Positions 24,010 to 35,603 of a stretch of 64,000 nucleotides of DNA are shown piece after piece. Location of the stretch: the NCBI GenBank assembly GCA_037127255.1, contig JBANSL010000017.1, forward strand, positions 72,850,857-72,914,856. Reading direction: 5' to 3'. How positions within the stretch are numbered: position 1 is the stretch's first letter; every line of letters begins with the position of its first letter. Under the pieces are notes generated by a model that had not been told where the DNA came from, searched no databases, and was given only the letters and a program-made list of their open reading frames with translations. The position numbers were made by a program, and so were the translations under genes. Origin of the DNA: Persicaria tinctoria. Its lineage: Eukaryota > Streptophyta > Magnoliopsida > Caryophyllales > Polygonaceae.

Positions 24010-24541
24010 AAATGACAGAAAACCACCCATCAAATATGACTCTTTGCAGAAAATCACCCCTTAAAATTAAAATTGCAGAAAATCACCCCTTAAACCTATT
24101 ATGTATGTAAATCGCCACCGATAGCCTTTTTTTTCCGTTAACTTGCTATTAAAAACGGTGAAAATTCATTTTTACCCCTCCCATTTAATGTTATATTAAT
24201 GAGAGAAAAATGTACCAATTGAAATAAATTAATAAAGTCTATTTATCCATCCTTTTTAATGTTATTATAATAGAATAACATACCTTTTTTCTCATTAAAT
24301 GGGATGGATAAATAGATTTTATTAATTTATTTCAATTCATACATTTTTCTCTCATTAAAATAACATTAAAAGGGAGGGGTGAAAATGACTTTTCACCGTT
24401 TTTAACGGCAAGCTAACGGAAAAAGGTTGTAGGTAGCGATTTACAAACAAAATGGGTTTAAGGGGCGGTTTTATGCAATTTCAATTTTAAGGGGTGATTT
24501 TCTACAAAGAGTCATATTTAAGGGGTGGTTTTCTGTCATTT
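24010..24541. mobile_element. Foldback MITE, long inverted arms (Mutator-like candidate)
   Basis: The left arm beginning AAATGACAGAAAACCACC is the inverse of the right arm ending GGTGGTTTTCTGTCATTT, and complementarity continues for about 250 bp per arm. The arms hold direct copies of AAAATCACCCCTTAAA. Flanks TATAGGAA (24002-24009) and TATAGGTA (24542-24549) look like an 8-bp target duplication with one mismatch, which fits Mutator-like or hAT elements. No coding sequence. Confidence 0.8.
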
Positions 24542-24549
24542 TATAGGTA

Positions 24550-24962
24550 TCTCGAGTGTTTCATGATCAAAGTAATTATATTTTTATAAAAGAGAAATGA
24601 CCTCTTCATTCATTTTTTGTTTAGTTTTACACATTTTGAAATAAATATTGTAATAAATGAATTACAAAAATATTCATTTTTTGCAGGTATGGCATATATA
24701 ACAGAAAAACGCGGTCTCAGACTGCATTTTTCTGCCATACCTGCCACACCAGCCACACCACTTTATTTTTAAACACTTTTTTTTGAAATTTAAATATTAT
24801 TTTAAATAGTTTTTCATTTGTTTCTTTATATAACTTAATAATTATTAATAATAAGAATAAAAAAAAAATAATAAAATAATATATAATTTATTAACCAGCC
24901 GCAAAGATCGCGGGCAATAAGATTAGTTTTGTTGAAAATTAAAATAAGAGTAATTAAGTAAA
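24550..24962. other. Intergenic DNA with nested palindrome
   Basis: AT-rich. 24683-24743 contains a two-level palindrome: outer arms GCAGGTATGGCA and TGCCATACCTGC, inner arms AGAAAAACGC and GCATTTTTCT. Otherwise nothing recognised. Confidence 0.5.
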
Positions 24963-25299
24963 AATTTAACCTATGTTACACGGATAGGGATACGGGTACT
25001 GGGATACGACACGATATGGATACGGGGATACGACAATACAAAAAATATAGGATACGATACGTTAGGGATACGCCAACATAATTTATATGTTCTTTTAAAT
25101 ATCTTAGTTTAAATAATAGATATATATCATAAAATATATATATAATGAACTACATTTAAACTATTAAGTCTTAACACTACTGAGTTCGTGAAAAAAAAAA
25201 ACAAGAAATATGAACAAGTTAAAGTTGAAACACATAAAAGTTAATGTAATCTTCTCAAAAACACAATTATGAAAGTAGTCATATGTTAGCAATAATCTA

Positions 25300-28119
25300 T
25301 CTATATCTAATATAATACTAAAACACTTGCAATTTAGGACACGTGGCGGCCATACATTTAAAGTTAGGAATTTAAGTAAAATCTCCAATTACTTCTCCAA
25401 TTGTTTAAAAAATTTCTCTTATTTTTTTTTAGTATTTGTTTCTTTTTTTCTTTCCCTACTTTTCTTTAAATATTTTTTCAATTTTCCATAATTATTTTTT
25501 AATTTCCATTTTTCATTTCCTATGCCCAGATTTTGGTATTTGTTTCTTTATTTTTCACTACTTTTCTTTAATTTTTTTAATTTGATTCGGATATCTTCCA
25601 CCAGTTGGTGTGCTCAATCCGAAATTTTTTCATATTCCCACTGCACAATCCGATTTTGTCATATATTGATATAATTTTTGTTTCCTTTTTTAATACTTAT
25701 CTTGAATTGAATTTGATTTTTGAAAAACTAAATTTTCAAAATTCGAATCAAATTTCACACGTATAGATAGTAATGATTAATTCCATTCATATGCATTCAC
25801 AACCATTTATGACCTTCCTTGAAGCTGAACAAAATTAGAATAAAAAATCCATATCAACACCCACCTAATTTGCATCTTCGTATCGTTATACGATTATGTA
25901 AGTGGGGTAATAATTTTTTTTTTTGGCATTTTTTTTATGTATTGGGTGATCACATGCAGATTCATTTTTCCTTCCGTGTTTATCGGATTTGTGATAATAT
26001 TTTTTACCTTTGTTTTTTTTCCATATTTTCTGATTCGACTATTATTTGTTTTTTATATAATTGTGCGACGAACCCAGAACTTTGTCATTTTGAACATATA
26101 ATCCCGTCGTTTAATTTATTGATTATAAATGTTATAATGTCTAATTATTTATTAAAAGTAATCATTTATAATTATTTAAAAATAAATAAATTTAACAAAA
26201 GGAGAAAATTAAGAGATTTCATAAATAATATTAAAGCAGTTGCGAATGATACACGTGATGGCCTCACGTTGAAAGTGTCACATGATAGTCATTCACTTAA
26301 CATACCCCCATATATATTTAAAATAAATATACTTAAAATCAATTTTTATTACTTAAAATATTGAAAACTTATATTAATTTATTAATAAATTTATATTAAT
26401 TTATCCAAGACTTTTTAACCAATGATTTGAAAACACATAACAACAAGATTTGTTTGAATTAATAAATTAATAATATTTAAACAATTTGTTTATTAATTTT
26501 TTTGGTCAAGATATTTGAGGATCCCATGATACTCGGATATTTAAAAATTGAAACTAACTAACATAAGTGGGAATGATATTGTATTTAATAAAATAAAAAT
26601 ACTTGAAGATTTTATTATTGTATTTAATTTATCTGTTTTTTTTAGTTAAAGTTGTCTAATGATATTTAATTTATACTTTTATATCAATAATCATAGACTA
26701 TTAAAAAATTATTTGGACTACTGGATATGCAAAATCATGCATTATCCTAACCTCCTTATCTTAATCAATATATTTGTTTAATCAATAAATATTTTTTTTG
26801 ATGATATGTTTAATCAATATATTGATGATAAGATCAAATCGATCTTCTTGAGATGATCCGTGATCTCGGTATATACGTGTAGGAAACTTTAAAGGTTTAA
26901 TTCGGGGTTTTTTTTTTTTGCAAAATTGAAGTGGTACGTATAATTTGAGGCAAAATATTACTTTTTTCATTTTAAATGAAAAAATAGTTTTTCCACTTAT
27001 CTGGATTTCTCTTTGGCCTAATATATAATAATAAAGCTTCTATACATTGCAAATCATATAACATGCTCAAATAAAACTAATAAAAAGATAATATGTAATA
27101 GAGTTTTTAGCTTTTTAAAAAACATGTCAAAAAAATAAAATGGCCTATATTTGAGACGAATGAATTTTTTTACTTTTAAGTTTATTAATATATTACTCCG
27201 TATATCTTTTTTATGTGCTCTACATCCATAGTTTTGAAAATTCCATTCGCCAGCGTTTGTTGAATATTGTGTAGTCCAGCTACCAAATTATTTGGTTCTA
27301 CCTTCTAACCCATTACCACAACAAATGTGTGTTTAATGTTCAAAGTAATCAATCAAGTTACTAAAAATCGTAGAAGGCTAAAAAAAACTCATTCTCAAAC
27401 AGTAGTGGTGACTCTAAACTTTATACTACATTTGTCTCAAAATATCGGTCGTTTTACTTTTTAGCACGTTTTTAAGGAGCTAAAAACTTTATAAAATATT
27501 AACTTTTTTTATTAGTTTTTCAAAATAACAATATACTTATTGTTAATAAGCATAATATTTAAAAAAAAAAACCAATAAAAATATGATATTTTATAGAGTT
27601 TTTAGCTTCTTAAAAAACTTGCCAAAAAATTAAAAACAACCAATATTTTAAGACGGGTGAAGCAATTTTTTTTACTTAAGTTTATTACAAGAATATTTCT
27701 TCTCCGACATTTTTATGTGCTCTCCATCCAAAACTTTGTAAAGATCCATTCACCTAGAGTTTGTGTAATATGTAGTCGAACTACCAAATTATTTGGTCTT
27801 ACCTTCCAATCAATTATCACAACAAAAAATAATAGTAGAGAGACACATTTTTATATCTTGCCTCGACCATTTCAAATCTCAAACCCGACCCTGGGAGGAG
27901 GGTGAGACATTGACGTTTTGACACATATATTATATATTGGTATGATATAAGCATTTTTTATCCAAATTTATATTATTTTGCTATATCATTTTCATATAAT
28001 TATAAATTTATAATAGTATAATATATCTAATATATAATGTAAATAAATTATGGTATGATCTTTTATAAAATATGATATATTTTACAAATCTCGTGCGTTA
28101 CGCACGGGTACTACGCTAG
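25300..28119 (+). mobile_element. Inner non-autonomous Helitron (2.8 kb)
   Basis: It begins TCTATATCTAATATAATACT directly after an A (25299). It ends with the hairpin CGTGCGTTACGCACG about ten bases before terminal CTAG (28116-28119), followed by T. These are canonical Helitron ends and target. No Rep or helicase motif was found; a 181-codon frame at 25819-26364 is low-complexity and looks like chance. A Stowaway-like MITE lies inside. It sits four bases inside the 5' end of another Helitron. Confidence 0.78.
27425..27661. mobile_element. Stowaway-like MITE inside inner Helitron
   Basis: The arm TTGTCTCAAAATATCGGTCG (from about 27431) is inverted at the right end as ...CCAATATTTTAAGACGGG. 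Matching inner arms (GGAGCTAAAAACTTTATAAA and its inverse) continue inward. Size (about 240 bp), TA-rich edges and arm sequence resemble Tc1/mariner Stowaway MITEs. A half copy lies at about 27076-27165. Confidence 0.55.
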
Positions 28120-28129
28120 TTATAATACT

Positions 28130-28169
28130 AAAGGAGAAGTCGCCTAAGACATGTGACGACTTCTCCTTT
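28130..28169 (+). other. Subterminal hairpin at Helitron 5' end
   Basis: AAAGGAGAAGTCG (28130-28142) and CGACTTCTCCTTT (28157-28169) form a perfect 13-bp stem with a 14-base loop, about 15 bases inside the outer Helitron's 5' end once the inner element is set aside. Confidence 0.6.
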
Positions 28170-28621
28170 AATGTAGGGAATTAGTTATTAATTATTTAAG
28201 TTTGTATTTTTAGTTAGTAATGTTATTTTCTTGAATTTTTGGATTTTCTTTTAATTCCCTATAATTTCAAAATCAGTTGGGATATTATAGATTTGGTTGG
28301 TTTAGATATTTAATGGATAAAATCAAAATAAAATCATATTTATTTTTATAATATCAATAAATAATTTATAGTTTATCTGTTCGGATTTTAAGGGTTTTAG
28401 CTTCCTCTACACACCATTACATCTTATATAATCATTGTTCCTCTTCTTTTCTTCCTCTCACTTTTTTTGATCTTTTTTATGATATGACTCATAAGTTTGT
28501 TTTGTTTGTTTTATAATTGCAGGATAAAGGCTTATCAGGATACAAATGATACTTTTGCTCAATTAGGTACGTTCCTACCGCTCCTATTTGCTCAATTGGG
28601 TACTTAATTTATATGAAATTT

Positions 28622-29590
28622 GGGTTTGTTTGGATTCCCGTGCTATTAAATTTATAAGTAATTTATATGTATTATATTGAAAAGTTAATTATAAGGATAA
28701 TTGATTATTTATTCATTAAACCATAATATTAATGAGTGTTTCGATACTTGAAAATTTAGCATAATTATAATACCTTCTTCCTCCTTCCCAGATCCACGTC
28801 CACCGACTGACTGAGAGGCACAACGGCGGTTGAAGAGTGAAGCAATTGCGGCGCCGCCCTTGATACCGGTGTCCGCCGACAACCTCTGTTTCTCCAAGTA
28901 TAGTTCCTTGTCATATCCCCCTAAATCCCTCTTTCTTACTCTGCTCCCACCTTTCTCATTCGGTTCGCATCTTTCGCTTGATTGGAGCCGTGGATGAGGC
29001 AACGGATCGAGGGCTTGTGCGTTTGGGATTGTCTGCAATTGCCCTGGTAGGTCACCGCCACCGTAGAAGACGACTCCGTTTGCTTGCTGTTTGATCGACT
29101 CCAAAGAAAGATTTGATTTTCTCTCTCTCCATTTCAATCGATTGAATTTGCTATGTATGAAATTGGTTGTTACTTTCGTTCGATTATTGCTCGGATAGGG
29201 CATCTCCATGTTCAATTTGGCCTTCTTTCTATTTCGATTCCATGTTCTATTTCTTAATCGATTTATTTTTCCCCTAAAACTTTTCGATTGATATTGTTGT
29301 TCTTGATCGAAATTGTTATCTGATTCGTTGTTGTTGTTCCAAATCGAAAAAGGGCGACAAGGTAGACAGCTCGGCTTCGACAACGATATAGGGACGGTGG
29401 TGCTAGGCTACGACGCAAGTTTACAACCCTGAAAGGAGAGCTGCTAAAGGGATATAAGACTCATCTAAATAAACTATTTTAATTTAAGCACTTTTTCACA
29501 TTTGTTATCCAAACACTGCTTAAAGAATAATTCAATTATAATTAAAAGAAAGTGTTTATAAACATAAATAGATGGAATCTAAACTGACCC
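28622..29590. mobile_element. TIR element with gene-like GC-rich insert (Pack-type candidate)
   Basis: The left edge GGGTTTGTTTGGATTCC and the inverse of the right edge (GGGTCAGTTTAGATTCC) match at 14 of 17 positions, and A/T-rich subterminal parts follow on both sides. Between them, about 28780-29400 is much richer in GC than its surroundings and looks like genic sequence (CT-rich leader-like tracts, codon-like texture). A 224-codon minus-strand frame (28709-29383) spans it but begins and ends in AT-rich DNA and matches no family I know. A captured host gene fragment is plausible but unproven. No clear target duplication. Confidence 0.4.
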
Positions 29591-30134
29591 CCATCTCCTA
29601 TATTTTTTTAATGAAATTGTCAATTCCACTACACCCATTTTCAAAATACCCTTTCCCCCTTCCTACAACTACAACAAAATCCAATGGCGCAATCCGGCCA
29701 ATCCCCCGACCCCTAATTCATCTCCATTGAGTTCCCCCTCCCCCAATCTATTACGGAGTAATCATCAAATGGATTTATAAAGTAAATTAACTATTTCTTC
29801 TTTTGGTATATATAATTTGCCCCTAAACTTCAAGGTCAAGAATGATGTAAACTTTGAATTAATTAAATGATCCACACTTGCACAAATAACAAACAAAATT
29901 ACGAAAGAGTCTAGAGTTTTTTTAATCCATAAATTTTGAAAGATAATCATATAGTAATTTAATTTGTGTAATCGCACATACAGCTAGCGCACCTAGCTAG
30001 AGACGTTGATGATCACAAATGAGGCAGGGTTGGGGCATCTCCCACCGAATCTTTTCACAAGATAGTTAAGGAAGACTAGGACTAGGATCTCCATCTGCGC
30101 GTAGTTTCTCCATCCGCATGTAGTGAACGAATTG

Positions 30135-30136
<2 letters not shown>

Positions 30137-30181
<45 letters not shown>
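30137..30181 (+). repeat. (ATA)n microsatellite
   Basis: About 14 uninterrupted ATA/AAT units. The poly-isoleucine frame across it is not a gene. Confidence 0.9.
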
Positions 30182-30182
<1 letters not shown>

Positions 30183-30239
30183 GAAAAATGAATAGTATCC
30201 ATATTTTTTTTAATGGACATCACTTGATAATGATATCAT

Positions 30240-30730
30240 CCAATTTGTTTTCTAATTTTGAGATATTGTAGATTTGGTTGTTGGTTGGTTTGGATATTGA
30301 TGGAATTCCAGCCTTAATAATTATCTTTTCCAATTAATTCAATTATTCTATTTTATTTATCTTTAAACATTTATAAATTAAAAGTGAAATTCTTAACATT
30401 TATAAATTAAAAGCGAAATTATAATGTCACAGTCAGTTGAGGTATTAATATTATAGATTTGGTTGTTGGTTTAGATATTTTCTAATCTTTACTAATTAAT
30501 TTAATTATCATATCTTATTTATCTTTAAATATTTATAAATTAAAAGTGAAATTCTCAACATTTATAAATTAAAAGTGAAATTATAATTTAATAATCAGTT
30601 GAGATATTATAAGTTTGGTTGTTGATTGGTTTAGATATTTATAAATTACAAGTAAAATTCTTGACATTTATAAATTAAAGTGAAATAATAATTTAGCAAA
30701 TCAGTTGAGATATTATAGATTTGATTGCAC
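30240..30730 (+). repeat. Degenerate tandem repeat in Helitron
   Basis: Repeated blocks carry TTATAAATTAAAAGTGAAATT and CAGTTGAGATATTATAGATT with TTTGGTTGTTGG. About three imperfect units are visible, and a further related block lies near 28265. Internal minisatellites of this sort are common in Helitrons. Confidence 0.6.
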
Positions 30731-32462
30731 AATATATTTTCTAAATATTTTTCAATATATAATAAACTATATTCTATTTTCAACTATAAAAGTTAAAAAT
30801 CGTAGTCATGAATTATATATGGTTTATATTCATACACCTTATATTAGAATTTGTTGTAACATTATAACCATGCATCTAGGCACACTTAAGATCAAATTAA
30901 CCATTACGATCTATTTAATTTGAATCAAATTAAATAAATTATCCCAAATTCTAATGGATGTGATTTTAATTCCCTAATATCTAATATTTAATTTATTTTT
31001 TTGCTTTAATGAGTTAAATCTTACGAATAGATTTTAGATATTAAGATTTTCGGATGGTGAAAAAAGGAATAAAATTAAAAGAGATAATAGATAAATTGAT
31101 AGAATTGGAATTTATTTAGATGAAATGATAAAATTAAAAGAGATAATGAATAAATTGATATAACAAATTTATTTTGATGAATTAATAAAGTTTCATATTA
31201 AGAATCAATGATTTAATAGAATTAAGGTTAGTAAAAGAGGAATACTCTATCATATGAAAATAGCATGTTAAAAAACTCAACGAACCTAAAATTTAATGAT
31301 TTGATTTACTCAATTGATCCATCTAAAGTTCATAATTTGATTTAATTGTCAATAAAAAAAATTAGTACTAAATTATAAATAATAAATAAAAGATTCATTT
31401 TAGTTGGAAACTATATCATAATAAAAAAAAATCAATGAGTAAATAAACCTATGATTTTATATAACACACTATTTCAATTTTATCACATAACTCTAATATT
31501 ATAAACCTTTTATATATGTGATATTATGCCCTTAAAGCTTGTGGAAAAATAAAATTTAATAAGTGATATCAATTAGATAACCCGAAGCATTAGAGGTTGG
31601 TGGGGTAATTGTTAATAGGAAGGAACATTAATTTGTTACCCTGGCTACCATAGAAAGTATTGATGATCAGTTCGGATGGTTTTATAATTCATGTGTACAA
31701 TTATAGAAGAAAATACCAATGGGAAGTCCACACTATATCAAGTGTCAAATACAAATTAAGTACCATATTCTTAGGTAATTTATATTACCGTAATAAAACA
31801 AAAGGTAAATAAGTACCACATTTATCTTTATTTTGTGAATCATTTGCAATCGTAATAAAACAAAGGGTACAACTTCCCAAACCACAAAATTTTTTAGCTA
31901 CATTAATGTATTTATTCCTTTATCTTGCATTGTTTTGTACCACTTATATTTTTCCTCTTATTTCTCCTACGTAGGTGATGATTTTATAATCACGGGTGGT
32001 GAAGTGGATGATCAACGTGAATCACAAGACATTATAAATATTATTATATATTTCCCATATTCACTGTTTTTGAAATTATTTCAATTGTTTCTCAAACATT
32101 TCGTCAGTTTCAGTTTTTCTATATATTATCTTATTCATGCATTTTTATTGAAGTCAATATATTTATTGGAATTATATTGATGGTATATTTGATTGTAATG
32201 CTTAAATTTTCTTGATATTTAACATTTGATTTCCTTTATCATTCAATATATTAGAAAATGCTCACTTTTAATTCGAAAGTAAGGATTGCACGGGTACTGA
32301 ACTAGTAGCAAGTAAAAAGAGGGAAGTAAATCAATGAGAGAGTAAAGAGGAGGAGACAAGTTGAGGGTGGAGGTATCCGATCGAGGTGTATCCGAGTATC
32401 GGATACGATACGATACGGGATACAGCACTCTCTAGGAGTATCCGGGTAACATAGAATTTAAC

Positions 32463-33786
32463 AGATCGATTAGGAATTGTTTCCCCAGCCCCTAGGCCCT
32501 AGCTACCATTTCAGCAAATAAAGCAGCAAGTAATAATAGATAACCATAAAATCCAAACTGCAGTTAATCAAAATCACATCAAGCAAAAATCCAATATTAG
32601 TGCAAAAGTTGAATTGATTATGGAAGATGATCGATAAACGGAGAGGAACTTACCTTTGGTGCTAAGAAGCGCGCGCCTGTTCCTTCCTCCAAGCAACGCT
32701 GACTTACAAGATCTCCCCTGAGCCTTCCAACAGCTCTCCTTGTAATCTTATAGCTGTAAGATAGCTGTTTCTCCCTTGACTTTCAGCGTTTGAGTTGCGC
32801 ACGTTACACGTCCTTATTGATAGATTACATAGGTTTCATATTGTATTTGTGAAAATGACAAATAATTGTTAGTTGCGCCTGGAAAAGCTGTCATCTCAAA
32901 GGGCTCTCCCAAATAAATTACAACTTGGGGTGAAGGTTGAATCAATCAAAAACAGATGATCAACCGGAGAATCTTACATAGCTTAGAAGTGGGTTATCAC
33001 ATTCATATAGGTTATAAAACTCACAGTAACTTCATAGAAACAGAAACTACTCCTGAATTAAAATGAGAATCTTCCTCCACATACTTAGAGAGAGGTGTCA
33101 TCCGAAGACGGAGAGAATCCAAGATTTAAGTATGAAGAAGGGAGTCCATGAGGCCTAGGCGATTAAGCGCGCTTTTCGATCAGTGAAAACGATTTTGAGA
33201 TAAACAGATATCAATAAGCAGGCCAATATAGCTAGGTTGCACGATCATCCATTCAAATCTCTGTCTAGAAGTAGCTAGACACCAATTCGAGCAACCAGAA
33301 AACAATTAAACCCACATAGAGAATCACCAAATAACAAGGAATGTTAACTGTTCCGCTGAGGATCTAATTTCTGAAATTCCACTGATGTGCCTCCCGAGCA
33401 TCGTCTTTCCATTGCAATTCAATATTACTAATTAAACATCAGAAGAACAGGTGGCATGGACATTGGCTAAGTTGCTATCATCGAACAAGGCAGCAGCACG
33501 CAACCAGCCATCAACTTGTGCCTTGAACCAGTGGCAGCAAGCAGATTAGTAGGAAGCTGAGAAACAGAAGTTAAAGCATTGGACATAAACGTATGCATCA
33601 AAATGAACCGGAAGCAATTATACAATAAATGTTGCAATATAGCATTCCAAAGTTTACTGATTAATGACCACATACACACACCACACACAAAAGCTATTTT
33701 CGCAACATATACCAAATTTCTATAAGTTGAGCAACTTACGAAGACACCGCAAGGATCAGTACCAGATATGCTGTAAATATTGAAAT
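32463..33786 (-). other. Non-coding DNA 3' of an NLR relic; possible spliced UTR
   Basis: No protein-coding gene was seen. On the minus strand a segment of about 32655-32760 ends at a good donor-like AAAG|GTAAGT (near 32655), which would suit a spliced 3' UTR or a broken gene's exon. The rest is ordinary AT-rich sequence. Confidence 0.3.
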
Positions 33787-34165
33787 TCATAAATACATTA
33801 TCTTATTAACTGAACATGGAAGAGCATCTGGGATCATCTTCACCCGACAATTAACCATCACTAAAGTCCTGAGTTTTTGCAAAGCTCCTTCTTCAACCTC
33901 CCAATCCCTCAATTCCAACATTTCGTCAAAGCACAGGTAAGTTAGCTCAGGAAAACCATCACTGGAGCAAACCATTATATCAGACTACAACGATAGCACA
34001 TGTGCAAACTCAAATGAGCAAGATTAAGCCTCCTTCCTCATACTCGAGCAGTGTATCGAAGGGTAAAATGCCTACCGGCCTGTTGGTCTCATCGTCTCCA
34101 ACTTTGATAGGCCATGTGAGTTGACTCTGTGCAGGTCTAACTGCATTAATTTTTGAAGGTTTCCT
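33787..34165 (-). pseudogene. NLR-C remnant, LRR 3' end (left of Copia-2 insertion)
   Basis: The minus strand encodes MVCSSDGFPELTYLCF and DWEVEEGALQKLRTL, ending DALPCSVNKIMYL with a TGA at 33787. These correspond to the last LRRs of NLR-A and NLR-B. Upstream (33976-34165) the match continues only in pieces with frame changes and a deletion of several tens of codons: LAHLSLHMCYRC, then GNLQKLMQLDLHR. At 34166 it is cut by Copia-2 and resumes at 50577. It is a dead NLR copy, broken by indels as well as by the transposon. Confidence 0.78.
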
Positions 34166-34403
34166 TGTTAGGATCCGGGTTCAGTTAGAAATGGATCCGG
34201 GTTATATCATTTTGTAAATGGATTTAGTAGTATTGGGCCGGGCTTATAAATAGGAGGTTTAGCTCCAGATTGTAATTCAAGTTTTACAATTCAATTGAAG
34301 AAAAACCACAAAACAAATTCCCTCCAAAATCCATTCTCTCTTCTAGCTGTGCTCAATCCGAATAGTACGAACGAAATCTCGATCACAAAATTCGATTCCA
34401 ACA
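34166..34403 (+). repeat. Copia-2 5' LTR
   Basis: 238 bp, TGTTAGGATCC...TTCCAACA. TATAAATA near 34245 is the likely promoter TATA box. PBS TGGTATCAGAGC follows immediately at 34404. Confidence 0.92.
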
Positions 34404-34496
34404 TGGTATCAGAGCAGATCTAGCGATCTGGTTGGATTTCGACTTCTGATCTAGGTTTCTCCAGCTCATTTTCGTCCATTGCGATCGGCAGCAGCT

Positions 34497-35603
34497 ATGG
34501 TTGAGGAGCTGAACAAGGCAGATCCAAATTCTCCGGATCTGCTCAAGATAGATCCGAATGATCCCTTCTATATACATCCGAGCGATCATCCAGGACTGGT
34601 TCTCGTCACTCCTTTATTCGCAGGCAAAGGATTTAGCGAGTGGAAGAAATCGGTGAGGATTGCTCTCTCGGCGAAGAACAAGGTCGGCTTTGTAAACGGC
34701 ACCATCACGAAACCGGCTGCAGACTCTCCGAGGTTCAGGCTATGGGAGAGATGTAATGACATGGTGTTCTCATGGATCACTAATAGCCTAAGTCCGGAGA
34801 TCAAGCGCAGTGTCATCTCCAATGATACTGCACAGGCGGTATGGCGCCAACTCGATTCCAGATTCAGCAAAATTGGTGGAACACAGCTCTACTCCGTTCG
34901 CCAGGATCTGGCCACTACGAAGCAAGGTACGAGCTCGTTTCCAGATTATTTCACGAAGATGAAGATCCTTTGGGATGAGTTGGACGGTATGAAGAATATG
35001 CCGTCGTGTTCATGTACTGGATGCACTTGCAATTACGTGTCTAAATTTGAAAAATATGTTGAGAATCAGAGAGTCATTAGGCTTCTTATGGGACTGAATG
35101 AGTCATACACAACGGTTAGAGGCTCTATTTTGCTTATGGAACCTTTACCTGATATGGATCGAATATATTTTCTGCTTACTCAAGAAGAAAATCAGAGAGA
35201 GAGTAATGGTGGTAGTGGATCTGGCCAAGGAGAAGGTGTCTCGATGCATGTCAAGACATCTAATCCTGCATCCAAGCCACCAGCTCATGGATCTGGCAAT
35301 TCCAACACTGGATCTGGAAATTCTAGCACTGGATCTGGAAATTCGTCAAATACAGGCTATGGAAAGGGAAGTGCTGAGAGAGGAAAATTTGATCGAAAAC
35401 CTCTATTCTGTACCAATTGTAAGAAGACTAATCACACAGTGGATAGGTGCTTCTTTATAATTGGATTCCCTCCAGGATATGCAGAGAATAGAGAGAAAAA
35501 GGATGGTGCAGATCGGAAGTTTGCAGGCAATGCAAGTAAGAATCAGAGGAATGAGTTTACAGCTGATCAGATAGCTCACCTTGTCTCTTTGCTGCAGTCC
35601 ACT
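34497..35603 (+). pseudogene. Copia-2 gag, interrupted by LARD-2
   Basis: The first good ATG is at 34497, about 95 bp after the LTR. The product starts MVEELNKADPNSPDLL and has the plant Copia gag region (HPSDHPGLVLVTPLF, EWKKSVRIALSAKNK), then a zinc knuckle CTNCKKTNHTVDRC followed by FPPGY. A glycine/serine-rich linker with repeated STGSGN-like units precedes the knuckle. Gag packages the element's RNA into particles. The frame runs into LARD-2 at 35604; the downstream pol resumes in the same frame after the duplicated CCACT. Broken as it stands. Confidence 0.85.

Larger units (their letters stand above)
25296..32305 (+). mobile_element. Outer non-autonomous Helitron (split by inner Helitron)
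   Basis: It starts TCTA at 25296 after an A, is interrupted, and resumes at 28120 with TTATAATACTAAAGGAG. It ends GCACGGGTACTGAACTAG at 32305 before a T, giving the TC...CTRR ends and A|T target expected of Helitrons. Its own length is about 4.2 kb. No Rep/helicase frame exists. It carries a 5' hairpin (28130-28169), a TIR element with gene-like sequence (28622-29590), an (ATA)n run and a degenerate tandem repeat (30240-30730). The 3' hairpin is eroded. 30731-32300 is AT-rich with nothing recognised. Confidence 0.7.
24971..32454. mobile_element. hAT-like MITE (about 474 bp), split by nested Helitrons
   Basis: Left end CTATGTTACACGGATA (24971) and right end TATCCGGGTAACATAG (to 32454) are 16-bp inverted repeats with one mismatch. 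Both are followed inward by repeats of GGATACG-type words. A perfect 8-bp target duplication AATTTAAC flanks them (24963-24970 and 32455-32462). Only 24971-25295 and 32306-32454 belong to this element; the rest is two Helitrons. An 8-bp duplication fits hAT or Mutator families. No coding capacity. Confidence 0.82.

Noticed and set aside
25819..26364. 181-codon plus frame inside the inner Helitron
   Set aside because: Composition is that of AT-rich DNA (Ile/Asn/Lys/Phe), with no Rep or helicase motif.
28709..29383. 224-codon minus frame
   Set aside because: Starts and ends in AT-rich TE sequence, low complexity, no known domain. Reported only as part of a possible gene-fragment capture.
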